Positions 1 to 5,213 of a stretch of 5,230 bases of DNA are shown piece by piece. Source of the stretch: an uncultured Oscillospiraceae bacterium (GTDB lineage Bacteria > Bacillota_A > Clostridia > Oscillospirales > Oscillospiraceae); NCBI GenBank assembly GCA_910579155.1, contig CAJTTS010000178.1:1-5230 (forward strand). Reading direction: 5' to 3'. Below the pieces are notes generated by a model that saw only the letters and a list, made by a program, of their open reading frames with translations, had not been told where the DNA came from and ran no database searches. A program made the position numbers and the translations under genes. The stretch's first letter is position 1; each line of letters begins with the position of its first letter.

Positions 1-113
1 TATAAATCATATTTTCGGGGCCGGGCCGTTTTCTTTGCTCCTTCCAAATCCTCTCGGATCAGGTCATACTCTTCCCGGCTGATATCACTTGGGTTTTGAT
101 GCATTTCTTCCAT
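1..113 (-). CDS. IS5-family transposase, N-terminal part only
   Basis: The visible 37 codons begin MEEMHQNPSDISREEYDLIR and run through a basic RPRKYDL stretch into the window edge. This matches the N-terminal helical segment of IS5-type transposases, in which an [R/K]xRKYDL-like motif precedes the part that normally continues into a CxW-type segment and then the DDE catalytic core. The core itself is not visible. The start at 113 is chosen because an in-frame TAG lies seven codons upstream. The nearby AAGGGG is only 3 nt from this ATG, so initiation looks weak. A stronger ribosome site (AAGGAGG, 143-149) instead precedes an out-of-frame ATG at 138. Whether the full gene is intact cannot be judged here. 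Family assignment is from recalled pattern, not a search. Confidence 0.65.
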   Translation of the reverse strand, partial: MEEMHQNPSDISREEYDLIREDLEGAKKTARPRKYDL

Positions 114-180
114 CTTCCCCTTGGTTTTTCCCTATCATCTTCCTCCTTGTCCCTTTTGTCAAAAGTTTTTAAACAGGCTC
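1..180 (-). mobile_element. 5' end of an IS5-type insertion sequence, cut by the window edge
   Basis: Read on the minus strand, the element begins at 180 with GAGCCTGTTTAAAAAC, a terminal sequence of the style seen in IS5-family elements. A ribosome-site-rich leader and the start of a transposase gene follow. The base triplet just outside (taa at 181-183, TTA on the minus strand) fits the TNA target duplication of several IS5 subgroups. The other end lies outside the window, so neither the inverted repeat pair nor the duplication can be confirmed. The insertion lies 20 bp past the lipoprotein stop codon and probably displaced that operon's terminator, since no hairpin remains between 184 and 203. 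Confidence 0.6.
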
Positions 181-203
181 TAACTTAATGATATTGGTCA
201 ACG

Positions 204-1538
204 CTACCCTCTCCCGTTGCACATGGGGCAGGTGCCCAGGGTGTAGGGGTCGTGGCCGGACAGGATAGCCTCCAGGTCGCTGCTGCCGTAGTAGAAGCGG
301 ATGGTGCCCGTGCCGTTGCAGGCGGGGCAGCGGCCGGAGCTGCTTCCGCTGCTACTGCTGCTGGGCTCGGAGGGCTTCTCCCGCTTGCCATAGCTGACGT
401 TCACGTCATAGCCGAACAGGGACATATCCTGGGGCTCTTCCTGGGCCGGGCCGGAGAGCCGGATGCAGATGGCGGGCCGGACACCCAGATTGCTATTGGT
501 AGACCAAGTGGCGGACTTGCCCGCCGAGTGGATTTTCCCATCTCCATCCACATATCCGGCGCACCTTCCGTGCCCCTTTCCCTCGTCAAAGGAGCGCAGC
601 CACCAGTTGGAGGCAAGTGACCGTTCCGGGTCGTAAATGGGGCGGGCAGTCCGGTCCTCATCCCCGGAGAGCAGCCCTTCGGCCTCCTCCGCGCTGAGGA
701 AAAAGACGTTGTCCAGCGTCCCCTCCGGGAACTCCATCAGGAAATCCTCCAGGCTGCCCGCCTGGGACAGCTCCTCACGAATCGCCTGGAGCTCCTCCTC
801 ACTGGGCCCAAACGTATCCGCCCAGTATTTTTCGGTGTACATGGCCTGGATGGACGCCTTTTCCTCCTCGGTGAAGGCATTTTCATAGAAATAGCCGTTG
901 AGCCATGTGCGCATCTCGCTGTCGTCCCAATAGAGGCTGTTCTTGCTGAAGGTCTGGTTCTTCTCCAGCAGGTATTCGGACAGCAGAAGGGCATAGTCCC
1001 CGTTTTTGGCCAACACCCGCCAGGGGATGGGCGTCAGGCTGTACAGCTTGTAGCCCTCCGGCTCGTAGGCGCCAAAATAGATGATATCCCCCACCTGGGC
1101 GCCGGAGTACAGGGCGGCGGCGCACTGGGCCAGCTTGGTCGGGCTCTCCCCATAGTCCTCCAGGGCCCAGAAGGCCAGGTAGGCCGCGCTGTAGTCCCCG
1201 GCGGCCAGGTGCTGCTCCCCCAGGGCATAGTCCGCCCTCTGCTTTCCCTCGGCGGCGTCCTTGTACTTGCGGATGCCCTTGTAGAGCTCCGAGGCGCGGG
1301 CGTAGTCCCCGCTGTCGTAGGCGGCCCCGGCCTCCACGTAGTCGCACTCCTCCAGCATTTGGGCAGAATCCTTGTAGCCGCCTTTCTCTTCCATCTGGGT
1401 ATAGATGGCCCGGGCCTCCTCGAAGTTCCCCTGGCTCAGCAGGGACTTGGCCATCTGGTAGTCCATAAAATCGCACCCGCACAGCAGGCACAGCGCCCCG
1501 CCCAGGCACAGGATGGATAACATACGTTTTACGTTCAT
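204..1538 (-). CDS. Exported lipoprotein with TPR-like repeats, DUF6273 domain and C-terminal CxxCxGxG motifs
   Basis: This 444-aa protein has a lipoprotein signal (MNVKRM, hydrophobic core, lipobox LCGC with lipidated Cys22), so it should be anchored outside the membrane. Residues about 29-143 hold three degenerate helical repeats of the G-[N/D]-[F/Y]-x-x-A type followed by YKDSA/YKDAA. Residues about 148-362 form a DUF6273-like domain: IPWRVLA, LLLSE, YWDDSEMRTWLNG, WWLRS and GVRPAICIRL match that family's conserved blocks. A Ser-rich linker (about 389-402) leads to CPACNGTG (404-411) and CPMCNGRG (437-444), the paired DnaJ-type zinc motif. The ATG at 1538 is chosen over longer readings because AAGGAGG (1548-1554) lies 9 nt upstream and the signal peptide starts there. 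It is the last gene of an old operon. Biochemical function is unknown; a surface binding or scaffold role is inference. Confidence 0.88.
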   Translation of the reverse strand: MNVKRMLSILCLGGALCLLCGCDFMDYQMAKSLLSQGNFEEARAIYTQMEEKGGYKDSAQMLEECDYVEAGAAYDSGDYARASELYKGIRKYKDAAEGKQRADYALGEQHLAAGDYSAAYLAFWALEDYGESPTKLAQCAAALYSGAQVGDIIYFGAYEPEGYKLYSLTPIPWRVLAKNGDYALLLSEYLLEKNQTFSKNSLYWDDSEMRTWLNGYFYENAFTEEEKASIQAMYTEKYWADTFGPSEEELQAIREELSQAGSLEDFLMEFPEGTLDNVFFLSAEEAEGLLSGDEDRTARPIYDPERSLASNWWLRSFDEGKGHGRCAGYVDGDGKIHSAGKSATWSTNSNLGVRPAICIRLSGPAQEEPQDMSLFGYDVNVSYGKREKPSEPSSSSSGSSSGRCPACNGTGTIRFYYGSSDLEAILSGHDPYTLGTCPMCNGRG

Positions 1539-1547
1539 GAAACAGTT

Positions 1548-1554
1548 CCTCCTT
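1548..1554 (-). promoter_or_regulatory. Ribosome binding site fixing the lipoprotein start
   Basis: AAGGAGG on the minus strand, 9 nt before the ATG at 1538. The open frame continues upstream to 1709, but that extra stretch overlaps the 52-aa gene in another frame and has no ribosome site, so it is not translated as part of the lipoprotein. Confidence 0.8.
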
Positions 1555-1560
1555 TTTACT

Positions 1561-1719
1561 TCACAGTCCGTACCGCCGGGCGATCCGCTGGAGCTCCTCG
1601 CTGCCGGCCTTTTTGATCTCGTCCTCGTCCAGCAGCATGGCAGGCATTCCGGAGAATGCCCCGGCGCAGATCTCGTCCAGCAGCTCCTGGCGCAGCCGCT
1701 CCTCGTCATAGGTCCCCAT
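1561..1719 (-). CDS. Small acidic/basic protein of 52 aa, unknown function
   Basis: The frame reads MGTYDEERLRQELLDEICAG and ends ELQRIARRYGL. It has an acidic, helix-prone N-terminal half (DEERLRQELLDEI), a short apolar stretch (GAFSGMPAMLL) and a second charged helix (DEDEIKKAGSEELQRIARR). There is no signal peptide or membrane span, so it is presumably cytoplasmic. A near-ideal ribosome site (GAGGAGG, 1727-1733) sits 7 nt before the ATG. The stop is 22 nt before the lipoprotein ATG, so the two genes are co-transcribed. The DEDE...SEELQRIAR pattern resembles short unannotated proteins I associate with this bacterial group, but I cannot name a family. Upstream it is now separated from its former partners by a palindromic repeat. 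It is likely a real gene on the strength of ribosome site, spacing and amino-acid composition. Confidence 0.75.
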   Translation of the reverse strand: MGTYDEERLRQELLDEICAGAFSGMPAMLLDEDEIKKAGSEELQRIARRYGL

Positions 1720-1736
1720 GGGTGTCCCTCCTCTTA

Positions 1737-1898
1737 GAACCTGTATTCACAACCTCGATTCACCATCTCGCCGGGTCTTTTCCCATCATGCTGCGTTGGA
1801 TCTTCTTGCAATAAACACAATTATTCCTGCGTAGATCCGCCTTGCCTGATGGGAAAATCCCTCGGCCATCCGGCGATTTCGGCTGTGAATACAGGTTC
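1737..1898. mobile_element. 162-bp palindromic MITE-like element (copy 1) with 15-bp inverted ends
   Basis: The left end GAACCTGTATTCACA (1737-1751) is matched exactly by the inverted right end (1884-1898). TTA flanks both sides (1734-1736 and 1899-1901), a 3-bp target duplication of TNA type. The whole element is an imperfect palindrome: TTTTCCCATCA (1778-1788) pairs with TGATGGGAAAA (1847-1857), GGATCT (1798-1803) with AGATCC (1832-1837), and aataa/ttatt close around the exact midpoint at 1817/1818. It contains no coding gene, as expected for a non-autonomous element moved by a transposase in trans. The ends resemble the IS end at 180 (GAGCCTGTTT versus GAACCTGTAT). It separates gene B from the 52-aa gene; transcripts crossing it would fold into one long hairpin. 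Confidence 0.85.
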
Positions 1899-2269
1899 TT
1901 ATTTGATGCTGTTCTCGGCGTCCTTTTGGGCCTGGGCGGCCAGACCGCCCACCACGGCGCTGGAGCTGCCCGTGATGAGGCCGCCCGTCACTGCGTCCTT
2001 GGCACCCCGTCCACGCCGCCGGAGCCGGTGGCCTGGTCAGCCACGAAGCCGGTGCCCCGGGCATTGATGACGTTTATATCATGCTTGATCCGTTTGGTCT
2101 CCTTGGCACCCTTGCAAACCAAGTGAATAAACCACACGAGAGGGAAAATGAACAGAAGCGAGGGTATGATAAATGCGTTGTCTCCTCTCGAAGCTTTGAG
2201 AATATTTCCGGATTTACTTCCAACCTCAACAAGCCCGCCAACCGGCATTACCGCACCGAGGATACCCAT
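1899..2269 (-). pseudogene. Gene B: small membrane protein, broken by a -1 frameshift
   Basis: The frame opens at the ATG at 2269 (MGILGAVMPVGG) and holds one clear membrane span at residues 33-52 (FIIPSLLFIFPLVWFIHLVC), followed by a basic stretch (KGAKETKRIKHD). At 2005-2008 the run GGGG appears to have lost one G. As it stands, the frame ends early at 1988-1990 after about 93 residues. With one G restored it continues as GGAKDAVTGGLITGSSSAVV and ends in AENSIK plus TAA at 1899-1901, about 123 aa in all. An alternative start at 2248 overlaps the stop of gene A as TAATG, suggesting translational coupling. The Gly/Ala/Ser-rich tail is more GC-rich than the membrane part. I do not recognise the family. 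The shorter product could still be made. Confidence 0.6.
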
Positions 2270-2594
2270 GCTGTGAAGCCGTCCCTTCCGGCGCCCTCTG
2301 CCTTTCCCTCGTCCAGCATGAGCTGGAACTGTTCGGCTAAAATTTTGCGGAAGTCCTCCCGGCCTTTGACCTCCATGTACATGGTGCCCCGCCAGCCCTC
2401 GCCCCGAAACATCTCGTCCCGCCAATCGAGCGGGACGTATTCCCGGTAAATGAGGGGTCAGCGACGTCCCGGTACAGACTCAGTTTTTCTGGTGGTCTTT
2501 GTAGATGAAAAACGCCCCCCGGTGGTCACAATGGCTGCCAGGACCAGAGCTGTGATGATAATCCCCTTTTTGCTGGATTTTTTTCAGTGTTCAT
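2248..2594 (-). pseudogene. Gene A: N-terminally anchored small protein with four -1 frameshifts
   Basis: No single frame is open, but switching frame at four homopolymer runs gives a coherent protein of about 115 aa. It has a start MNTEKK, a basic KSSKK, a membrane span (GIIITALVLAAIVTTGGAFF, residues 11-30), then KDHQKLSLYRDVADP, YREYVPLDWRDEMF, and a helical FRKILAEQFQLMLDEGKAEG. The switches fall at 2578-2584 (7 A, 8 needed), 2515-2520 (6 G, 7 needed), 2484-2488 (5 A, 6 needed) and 2454-2457 (4 C, 5 needed). The ATG at 2594 has AAGGAG 11 nt upstream (2606-2611), and a good promoter lies further up. The stop TAA (2248-2250) touches an ATG of gene B. It was the first gene of the operon and a single-pass membrane protein with an outer soluble domain, family unknown. 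Confidence 0.6.
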
Positions 2595-2683
2595 GTGATG
2601 ATGGACTCCTTCCTCTGATTTGCGTTTTGCTCTTGTGATGAACAGCAGTCCTGCGGCAGGGCAAAAAAAGCCACTCTTATTTC

Positions 2684-2711
2684 ATTATAACGGAACCATA
2701 GAAGAAAACAA
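2684..2711 (-). promoter_or_regulatory. Housekeeping-type promoter of the gene A operon
   Basis: On the minus strand TTGTTT (2706-2711) and a perfect TATAAT (2684-2689) are 16 bp apart. Transcription would start near 2677, giving a leader of about 80 nt before the gene A ATG at 2594. The leader carries a run of seven T. This is the only convincing promoter in the left block, so the 52-aa gene and the lipoprotein would depend on read-through from here across the palindromic repeat, unless an internal promoter escaped notice. Confidence 0.7.
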
Positions 2712-2756
2712 TTAACTGGCTGCATAGGGTTTCGAACTTTTTCACCTTCCCAGGCA

Positions 2757-2790
2757 AGCAAAAGCCGGCGACCTGCAGCGGTCACCGGCT
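2757..2790 (-). terminator. Rho-independent terminator of the reductase/dehydrogenase operon
   Basis: On the minus strand AGCCGGTGACC (2780-2790) pairs with GGTCGCCGGCT (2763-2773), an 11-bp stem with one mismatch around a 6-nt loop. TTTTGCTTG follows directly. The T tract is short but the stem is very GC-rich. It lies 180 bp past the dehydrogenase stop codon and upstream of the gene A promoter, which insulates the two operons. Confidence 0.75.
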
Positions 2791-2970
2791 CCGGGTCCAG
2801 CGCGCCCGATTTGTGACGGGCACGGCGTGCTCAAGACAGGGTCTTTTCATTCTCGGCGAACAGGGTTTCGTTGATCTCCCTGAGTGTGTGTTGGCGGGTC
2901 AGCCCACGGACTATGATGGAATCCCGCCGCAGCCGGGGGTAAACCGATGCAGCAGTTCCTTTCATTTGGT

Positions 2971-4020
2971 CTACTTGAGACTGATCCTCTGCTTCTGATT
3001 CTGGCTTTCCTGAGCAGCTTCCACAATCCGAAGCACATCGACCGCTTCTTCCGGCGTTACAAGCAGATCCGCACCACAGGTCATTGCCTGATAGATATTG
3101 TCGTAATATCTGCCGTAATTTCCAAACTCAGTCACAATGATTTCCTGGGAGATGCCATTCTCCTCAACGGAGGCAAGTGTACCATACGCACTTTCTTCAT
3201 CAGCCCCCCAATCGGGACTGCCAGGACGCATTCCACCGATCAGCCTACGCTCCTGGGGGTCCTGGCCATATTTAAGAAAGCTGCCCTTTCTCCCGTGTAC
3301 CATGAAGCGGGGACCGGGCATGGCCACCAGTTCTCCGGCGGACAGGATCGCTTTTTTGCCCGGGTAGTAGAGGCTGAGCTCAAAATTGTCGATTCCAGAG
3401 GATTCCGGCCTCTGCTTTCTCATATCCGCATAGACCTCATCAGGCATTCCAAAGAGCGCATACGCCTGGTCGATCAAGTGGATTCCCAGGTCATACAGGA
3501 CATTGATTCCCTTGCCGCCCTCCCGTTTCCACTGCTTTACGCTCTGGCCTGTGACAAACCGGTCAAAATGGCACTCATAATCGACCACTTCACCCAGCCG
3601 ACCGCTTTCGATCAGCTTTTTAACGGTGAGGTAGTCTCCATCCAGCCGTCTGTTTTGGTAAATGGAGAACAGGACGCCTTGCTCCTTCGCCATCCGGCAC
3701 AGTTCTTCGGCCTCTTGGCTGGTCACCGCTGCCGGCTTCTCCACAATGACGTTCTTTCCTGCTCTTATAGCCTGGGCCGCCATAGGAACGTGATACTGGT
3801 TTGGCGTTGAGATCACAACGAGGTCAATGTCCTCTGTCAGCAGTTCCTCAAAGGTCCGCACAATTTCAACGCCAGGATATGCCTGCTTCGCTTTGTCGGT
3901 GGTGCGCTCATACACTTTTTTGAGCGTAAACCGGGGATCGGCGGAGATGAACGGCGCGTGAAAAACCTGCCCGGACATTCCAAATCCCGCAAGCCCGACT
4001 TGGATCGCTCTCTCGCTCAT
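2971..4020 (-). CDS. Gfo/Idh/MocA family NAD(P)-dependent dehydrogenase, IolW/YvaA-like
   Basis: The 349-aa product has the family's two-domain plan and usual length. An N-terminal Rossmann fold carries GFGMSG (12-17) followed by VFHAPF, the EKP motif at 94-96 holds the catalytic-region lysine, and YQNRRLDGD (121-129) begins the second part. YDLGIHLIDQ (176-185) contains the Asp177/His181 pair expected in the active site, and FMVHGRKGSFLKYG lies in the C-terminal beta domain. The GFGxSGxVFHAP, QNRRxDxD, YDLGxHxIDQ and HGxxxSFxKYG blocks match NADP-dependent scyllo-inositol dehydrogenase IolW of Bacillus and the E. coli YhhX/YdgJ group. Oxidation or reduction of a cyclitol or sugar is therefore likely, but the substrate is not proven. 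The start is set at 4020, not the in-frame GTG at 4038. It follows the aldo/keto reductase by 19 bp in one operon. Confidence 0.9.
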   Translation of the reverse strand: MSERAIQVGLAGFGMSGQVFHAPFISADPRFTLKKVYERTTDKAKQAYPGVEIVRTFEELLTEDIDLVVISTPNQYHVPMAAQAIRAGKNVIVEKPAAVTSQEAEELCRMAKEQGVLFSIYQNRRLDGDYLTVKKLIESGRLGEVVDYECHFDRFVTGQSVKQWKREGGKGINVLYDLGIHLIDQAYALFGMPDEVYADMRKQRPESSGIDNFELSLYYPGKKAILSAGELVAMPGPRFMVHGRKGSFLKYGQDPQERRLIGGMRPGSPDWGADEESAYGTLASVEENGISQEIIVTEFGNYGRYYDNIYQAMTCGADLLVTPEEAVDVLRIVEAAQESQNQKQRISLK

Positions 4021-4030
4021 TTGCCGCAAG

Positions 4031-4036
4031 CCTCCC
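4031..4036 (-). promoter_or_regulatory. Ribosome binding site fixing the dehydrogenase start
   Basis: GGGAGG on the minus strand, 10 nt before the ATG at 4020. The in-frame GTG at 4038 overlaps this site and directly follows the upstream gene's stop codon, so starting there would place the ribosome site inside the coding region; the ATG is preferred. Confidence 0.7.
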
Positions 4037-4039
4037 ACG

Positions 4040-4984
4040 TTAAATCATTTCCTTCTCCCACTCCCGGAGCGTATTGATATTGGCGGCATCACCGAGGGCC
4101 TCCAGCTCGGAGACTTCCTCCGCCGTCAAAACGATCTCCGCAGCTTTCGCGGCGGCTTCCACCTGCTCCACCTTCGTCACGCCGATGATGAGCAGGGTTC
4201 CTTTGGCGATCGCCCAGGCGGTGGCGACCTGCGCGGGAGAGGCGTCATATCTGCCGCCGATCTGCCGCATCTTTTCGATCAGCTTTTCCAACTGCGGCAG
4301 GACGGGGCCGTAGCATCTGGCCCGGTCGCTGCCCTCCGGGAAGGGGTGGGCGGTATCGTACTTGCCGGACAGCGCCCCCTGCTCCAGCACCATGTAGGCG
4401 TAGAAGGTGATGCCGTTTTCCTTGCAGTAGTCCAGAATCCCGGCCCGCTCGGAGGAACGGTGCAGCAGGGAGAAGTGGTTCTGAACGGCGGAGACTTTCA
4501 GACCGGCAGCGCCCAAAATCTCATTGGCCCGCTTGATCTCCGCCAGATTGTGGTTGGACACGCCGATGGTCTTGATCTGTCCGCTCTGCGCCAGAGGGAT
4601 CAGCTTGGGGGTCCACTTCTCCACGTCCATGGGGTTGTGAATCCAGTACACATCCATCACATCCGCATGGAGGCGGGCCTTGCTGCCGTCCAGCATCTCC
4701 TGCATGGCCTCCGGGGAATCGCTGGCGATCTGCGGGGTGAACTTGGTGGAGAGGATCACCTGCTCACGGGACACGTCCTTGACGAAATTGCCCAGGATGC
4801 GCTCGGAGGTCCCCTCGCCGTAGACGGCGGCGGTGTCCCACAGGGTCAGGCCGCACTCCAGCGCCTTGTCAAACACCGGACGCAGATCGTCCTCAAAGAG
4901 ATGGTTTCCAAACACTTGGTCACCGCCAGCAGCGCCAGCACCCCAAGACCATGCGCCCAGGGCGATTTTAGGCATGGTATTCAT
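4040..4984 (-). CDS. Aldo/keto reductase
   Basis: The 314-aa protein has the length and TIM-barrel plan of NAD(P)H-dependent aldo/keto reductases, which interconvert carbonyls and alcohols in the cytoplasm. The catalytic tetrad is visible: Asp50 and Tyr55 in LWDTAAVYGEG, Lys81 in ILSTKF, and His116 in DVYWIHNPMD. GVSNHN (141-146) and VSAVQNHFS follow in the usual places. A late IIGVTKVEQVEAA matches the cofactor-binding segment written xxGxxxxxQ in this family. The start at 4984 has AGGAGG (4993-4998) 8 nt upstream. It is first in an operon with the IolW-like dehydrogenase, which points to a shared sugar or polyol substrate. The subfamily cannot be fixed by eye. A palindromic repeat occupies the leader 33 bp upstream of the ATG. 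Confidence 0.92.
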   Translation of the reverse strand: MNTMPKIALGAWSWGAGAAGGDQVFGNHLFEDDLRPVFDKALECGLTLWDTAAVYGEGTSERILGNFVKDVSREQVILSTKFTPQIASDSPEAMQEMLDGSKARLHADVMDVYWIHNPMDVEKWTPKLIPLAQSGQIKTIGVSNHNLAEIKRANEILGAAGLKVSAVQNHFSLLHRSSERAGILDYCKENGITFYAYMVLEQGALSGKYDTAHPFPEGSDRARCYGPVLPQLEKLIEKMRQIGGRYDASPAQVATAWAIAKGTLLIIGVTKVEQVEAAAKAAEIVLTAEEVSELEALGDAANINTLREWEKEMI

Positions 4985-5017
4985 AAACGATTCCTCCTAT
5001 TGATTGGTCTGTGATTA

Positions 5018-5177
5018 GGCACCGTTTGAAAATTGGCAATATGCCCAGCGGCAAGGAATTTTTTCGCCGGGCAAGACGATTTGGCGCAGAAATACTTTGT
5101 GTATTTCAAGGCAAAGCAACGCAGCTCGGCGGAAAAAGGCCCGCCGATTGGGCGTATTGACAATTTTCAAACAAGCC
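5018..5177. mobile_element. About 160-bp palindromic MITE-like element (copy 2)
   Basis: The ends share GTTTGAAAATTG (5024-5035, inverted at 5161-5172), extended inward by near-matches such as AATATGCCC/GGGCGTATT. The centre is a 7-bp perfect hairpin, GAAATAC (5089-5095) and GTATTTC (5101-5107) with loop TTTGT, exactly at the element's midpoint. The flanks are TTA on the left and CTA on the right, so the target duplication is either diverged or the borders are a base or two off. The inner ~80 bp are recognisably related to the inner part of the element at 1737-1898 read in reverse. It has no coding capacity of its own and lies in the leader of the aldo/keto reductase operon. Confidence 0.8.
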
Positions 5178-5180
5178 CTA

Positions 5181-5197
5181 GAGTCTGTTTTAAAACC
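5181..5197 (+). mobile_element. Possible end of a further IS5-type element
   Basis: GAGTCTGTTTTAAAACC directly follows the CTA that borders the palindromic repeat. It resembles the IS end at 180 (GAGCCTGTTTAAAAAC) and sits next to a TNA triplet as the other ends do. The rest, if present, lies beyond the right edge, so this may equally be a decayed relic or chance. Confidence 0.35.
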
Positions 5198-5203
5198 TTG
5201 GTA

Positions 5204-5213
5204 TTGTATACAA
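5204..5213. promoter_or_regulatory. Candidate operator, TTGTATACAA palindrome
   Basis: A perfect 10-bp palindrome. TTGTATACAA-like sites are typical operators of GntR-family regulators controlling sugar-acid and related catabolic genes. It lies about 220 bp upstream of the aldo/keto reductase start and could serve that operon or a gene beyond the right edge. No clean -35/-10 pair is visible next to it, and no regulator gene is in the window. Confidence 0.35.

Larger units (their letters stand above)
2595..2970. other. Intergenic region between the two operons
   Basis: This 376-bp gap holds the gene A ribosome site and promoter, the terminator of the dehydrogenase operon, and a 180-bp stretch (2791-2970) with no clear gene. 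On the minus strand 2965 to 2831 is a 44-codon open frame containing RRDSIIVRGLTRQHTLREIN. The composition is protein-like, but it has no ribosome site, its frame stays open back into the dehydrogenase gene, and I recognise no family. It may be the remnant of a lost gene. Small GC-rich stems (GCCCG/CGGGC around 2804-2823) are also present and not obviously functional. Confidence 0.5.

Noticed and set aside
883..1509. A 208-codon minus-strand frame overlapping the lipoprotein
   Set aside because: Its Arg/Gly/Pro-rich composition is that of an out-of-frame reading. The lipoprotein frame carries the signal peptide and domain motifs.
1539..1709. N-terminal extension of the lipoprotein frame
   Set aside because: It would put 57 Arg/Ser-rich residues before a clear lipoprotein signal peptide, has no ribosome site, and overlaps the 52-aa gene in another frame.
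1737..1898. Copy 1 as a simple transcription terminator or riboswitch
   Set aside because: The exact 15-bp inverted ends with a TTA duplication, and the kinship to copy 2, fit a mobile element better. There is no T tract or ligand-binding core pattern.
1985..2594. Sequencing error as the sole explanation for broken genes A and B
   Set aside because: Equal or longer homopolymers in the neighbouring intact genes are correct in frame. It cannot be excluded without reads, so this is a preference and not a proof.
2831..2965. 44-codon minus-strand frame as a real gene
   Set aside because: There is no ribosome site, the frame stays open back into the dehydrogenase gene, and no family is recognised. 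It is noted only as a possible remnant.
2947..3810. A 287-codon open frame on the plus strand
   Set aside because: It lies antisense within the IolW-like dehydrogenase, whose motifs are unmistakable. It has no ribosome site or recognisable family signature.
4346..5014. A 222-codon open frame on the plus strand
   Set aside because: It is antisense to the aldo/keto reductase, which shows the full catalytic tetrad. The His/Gly/Val-rich product is typical of a reverse-strand shadow in GC-rich coding DNA.
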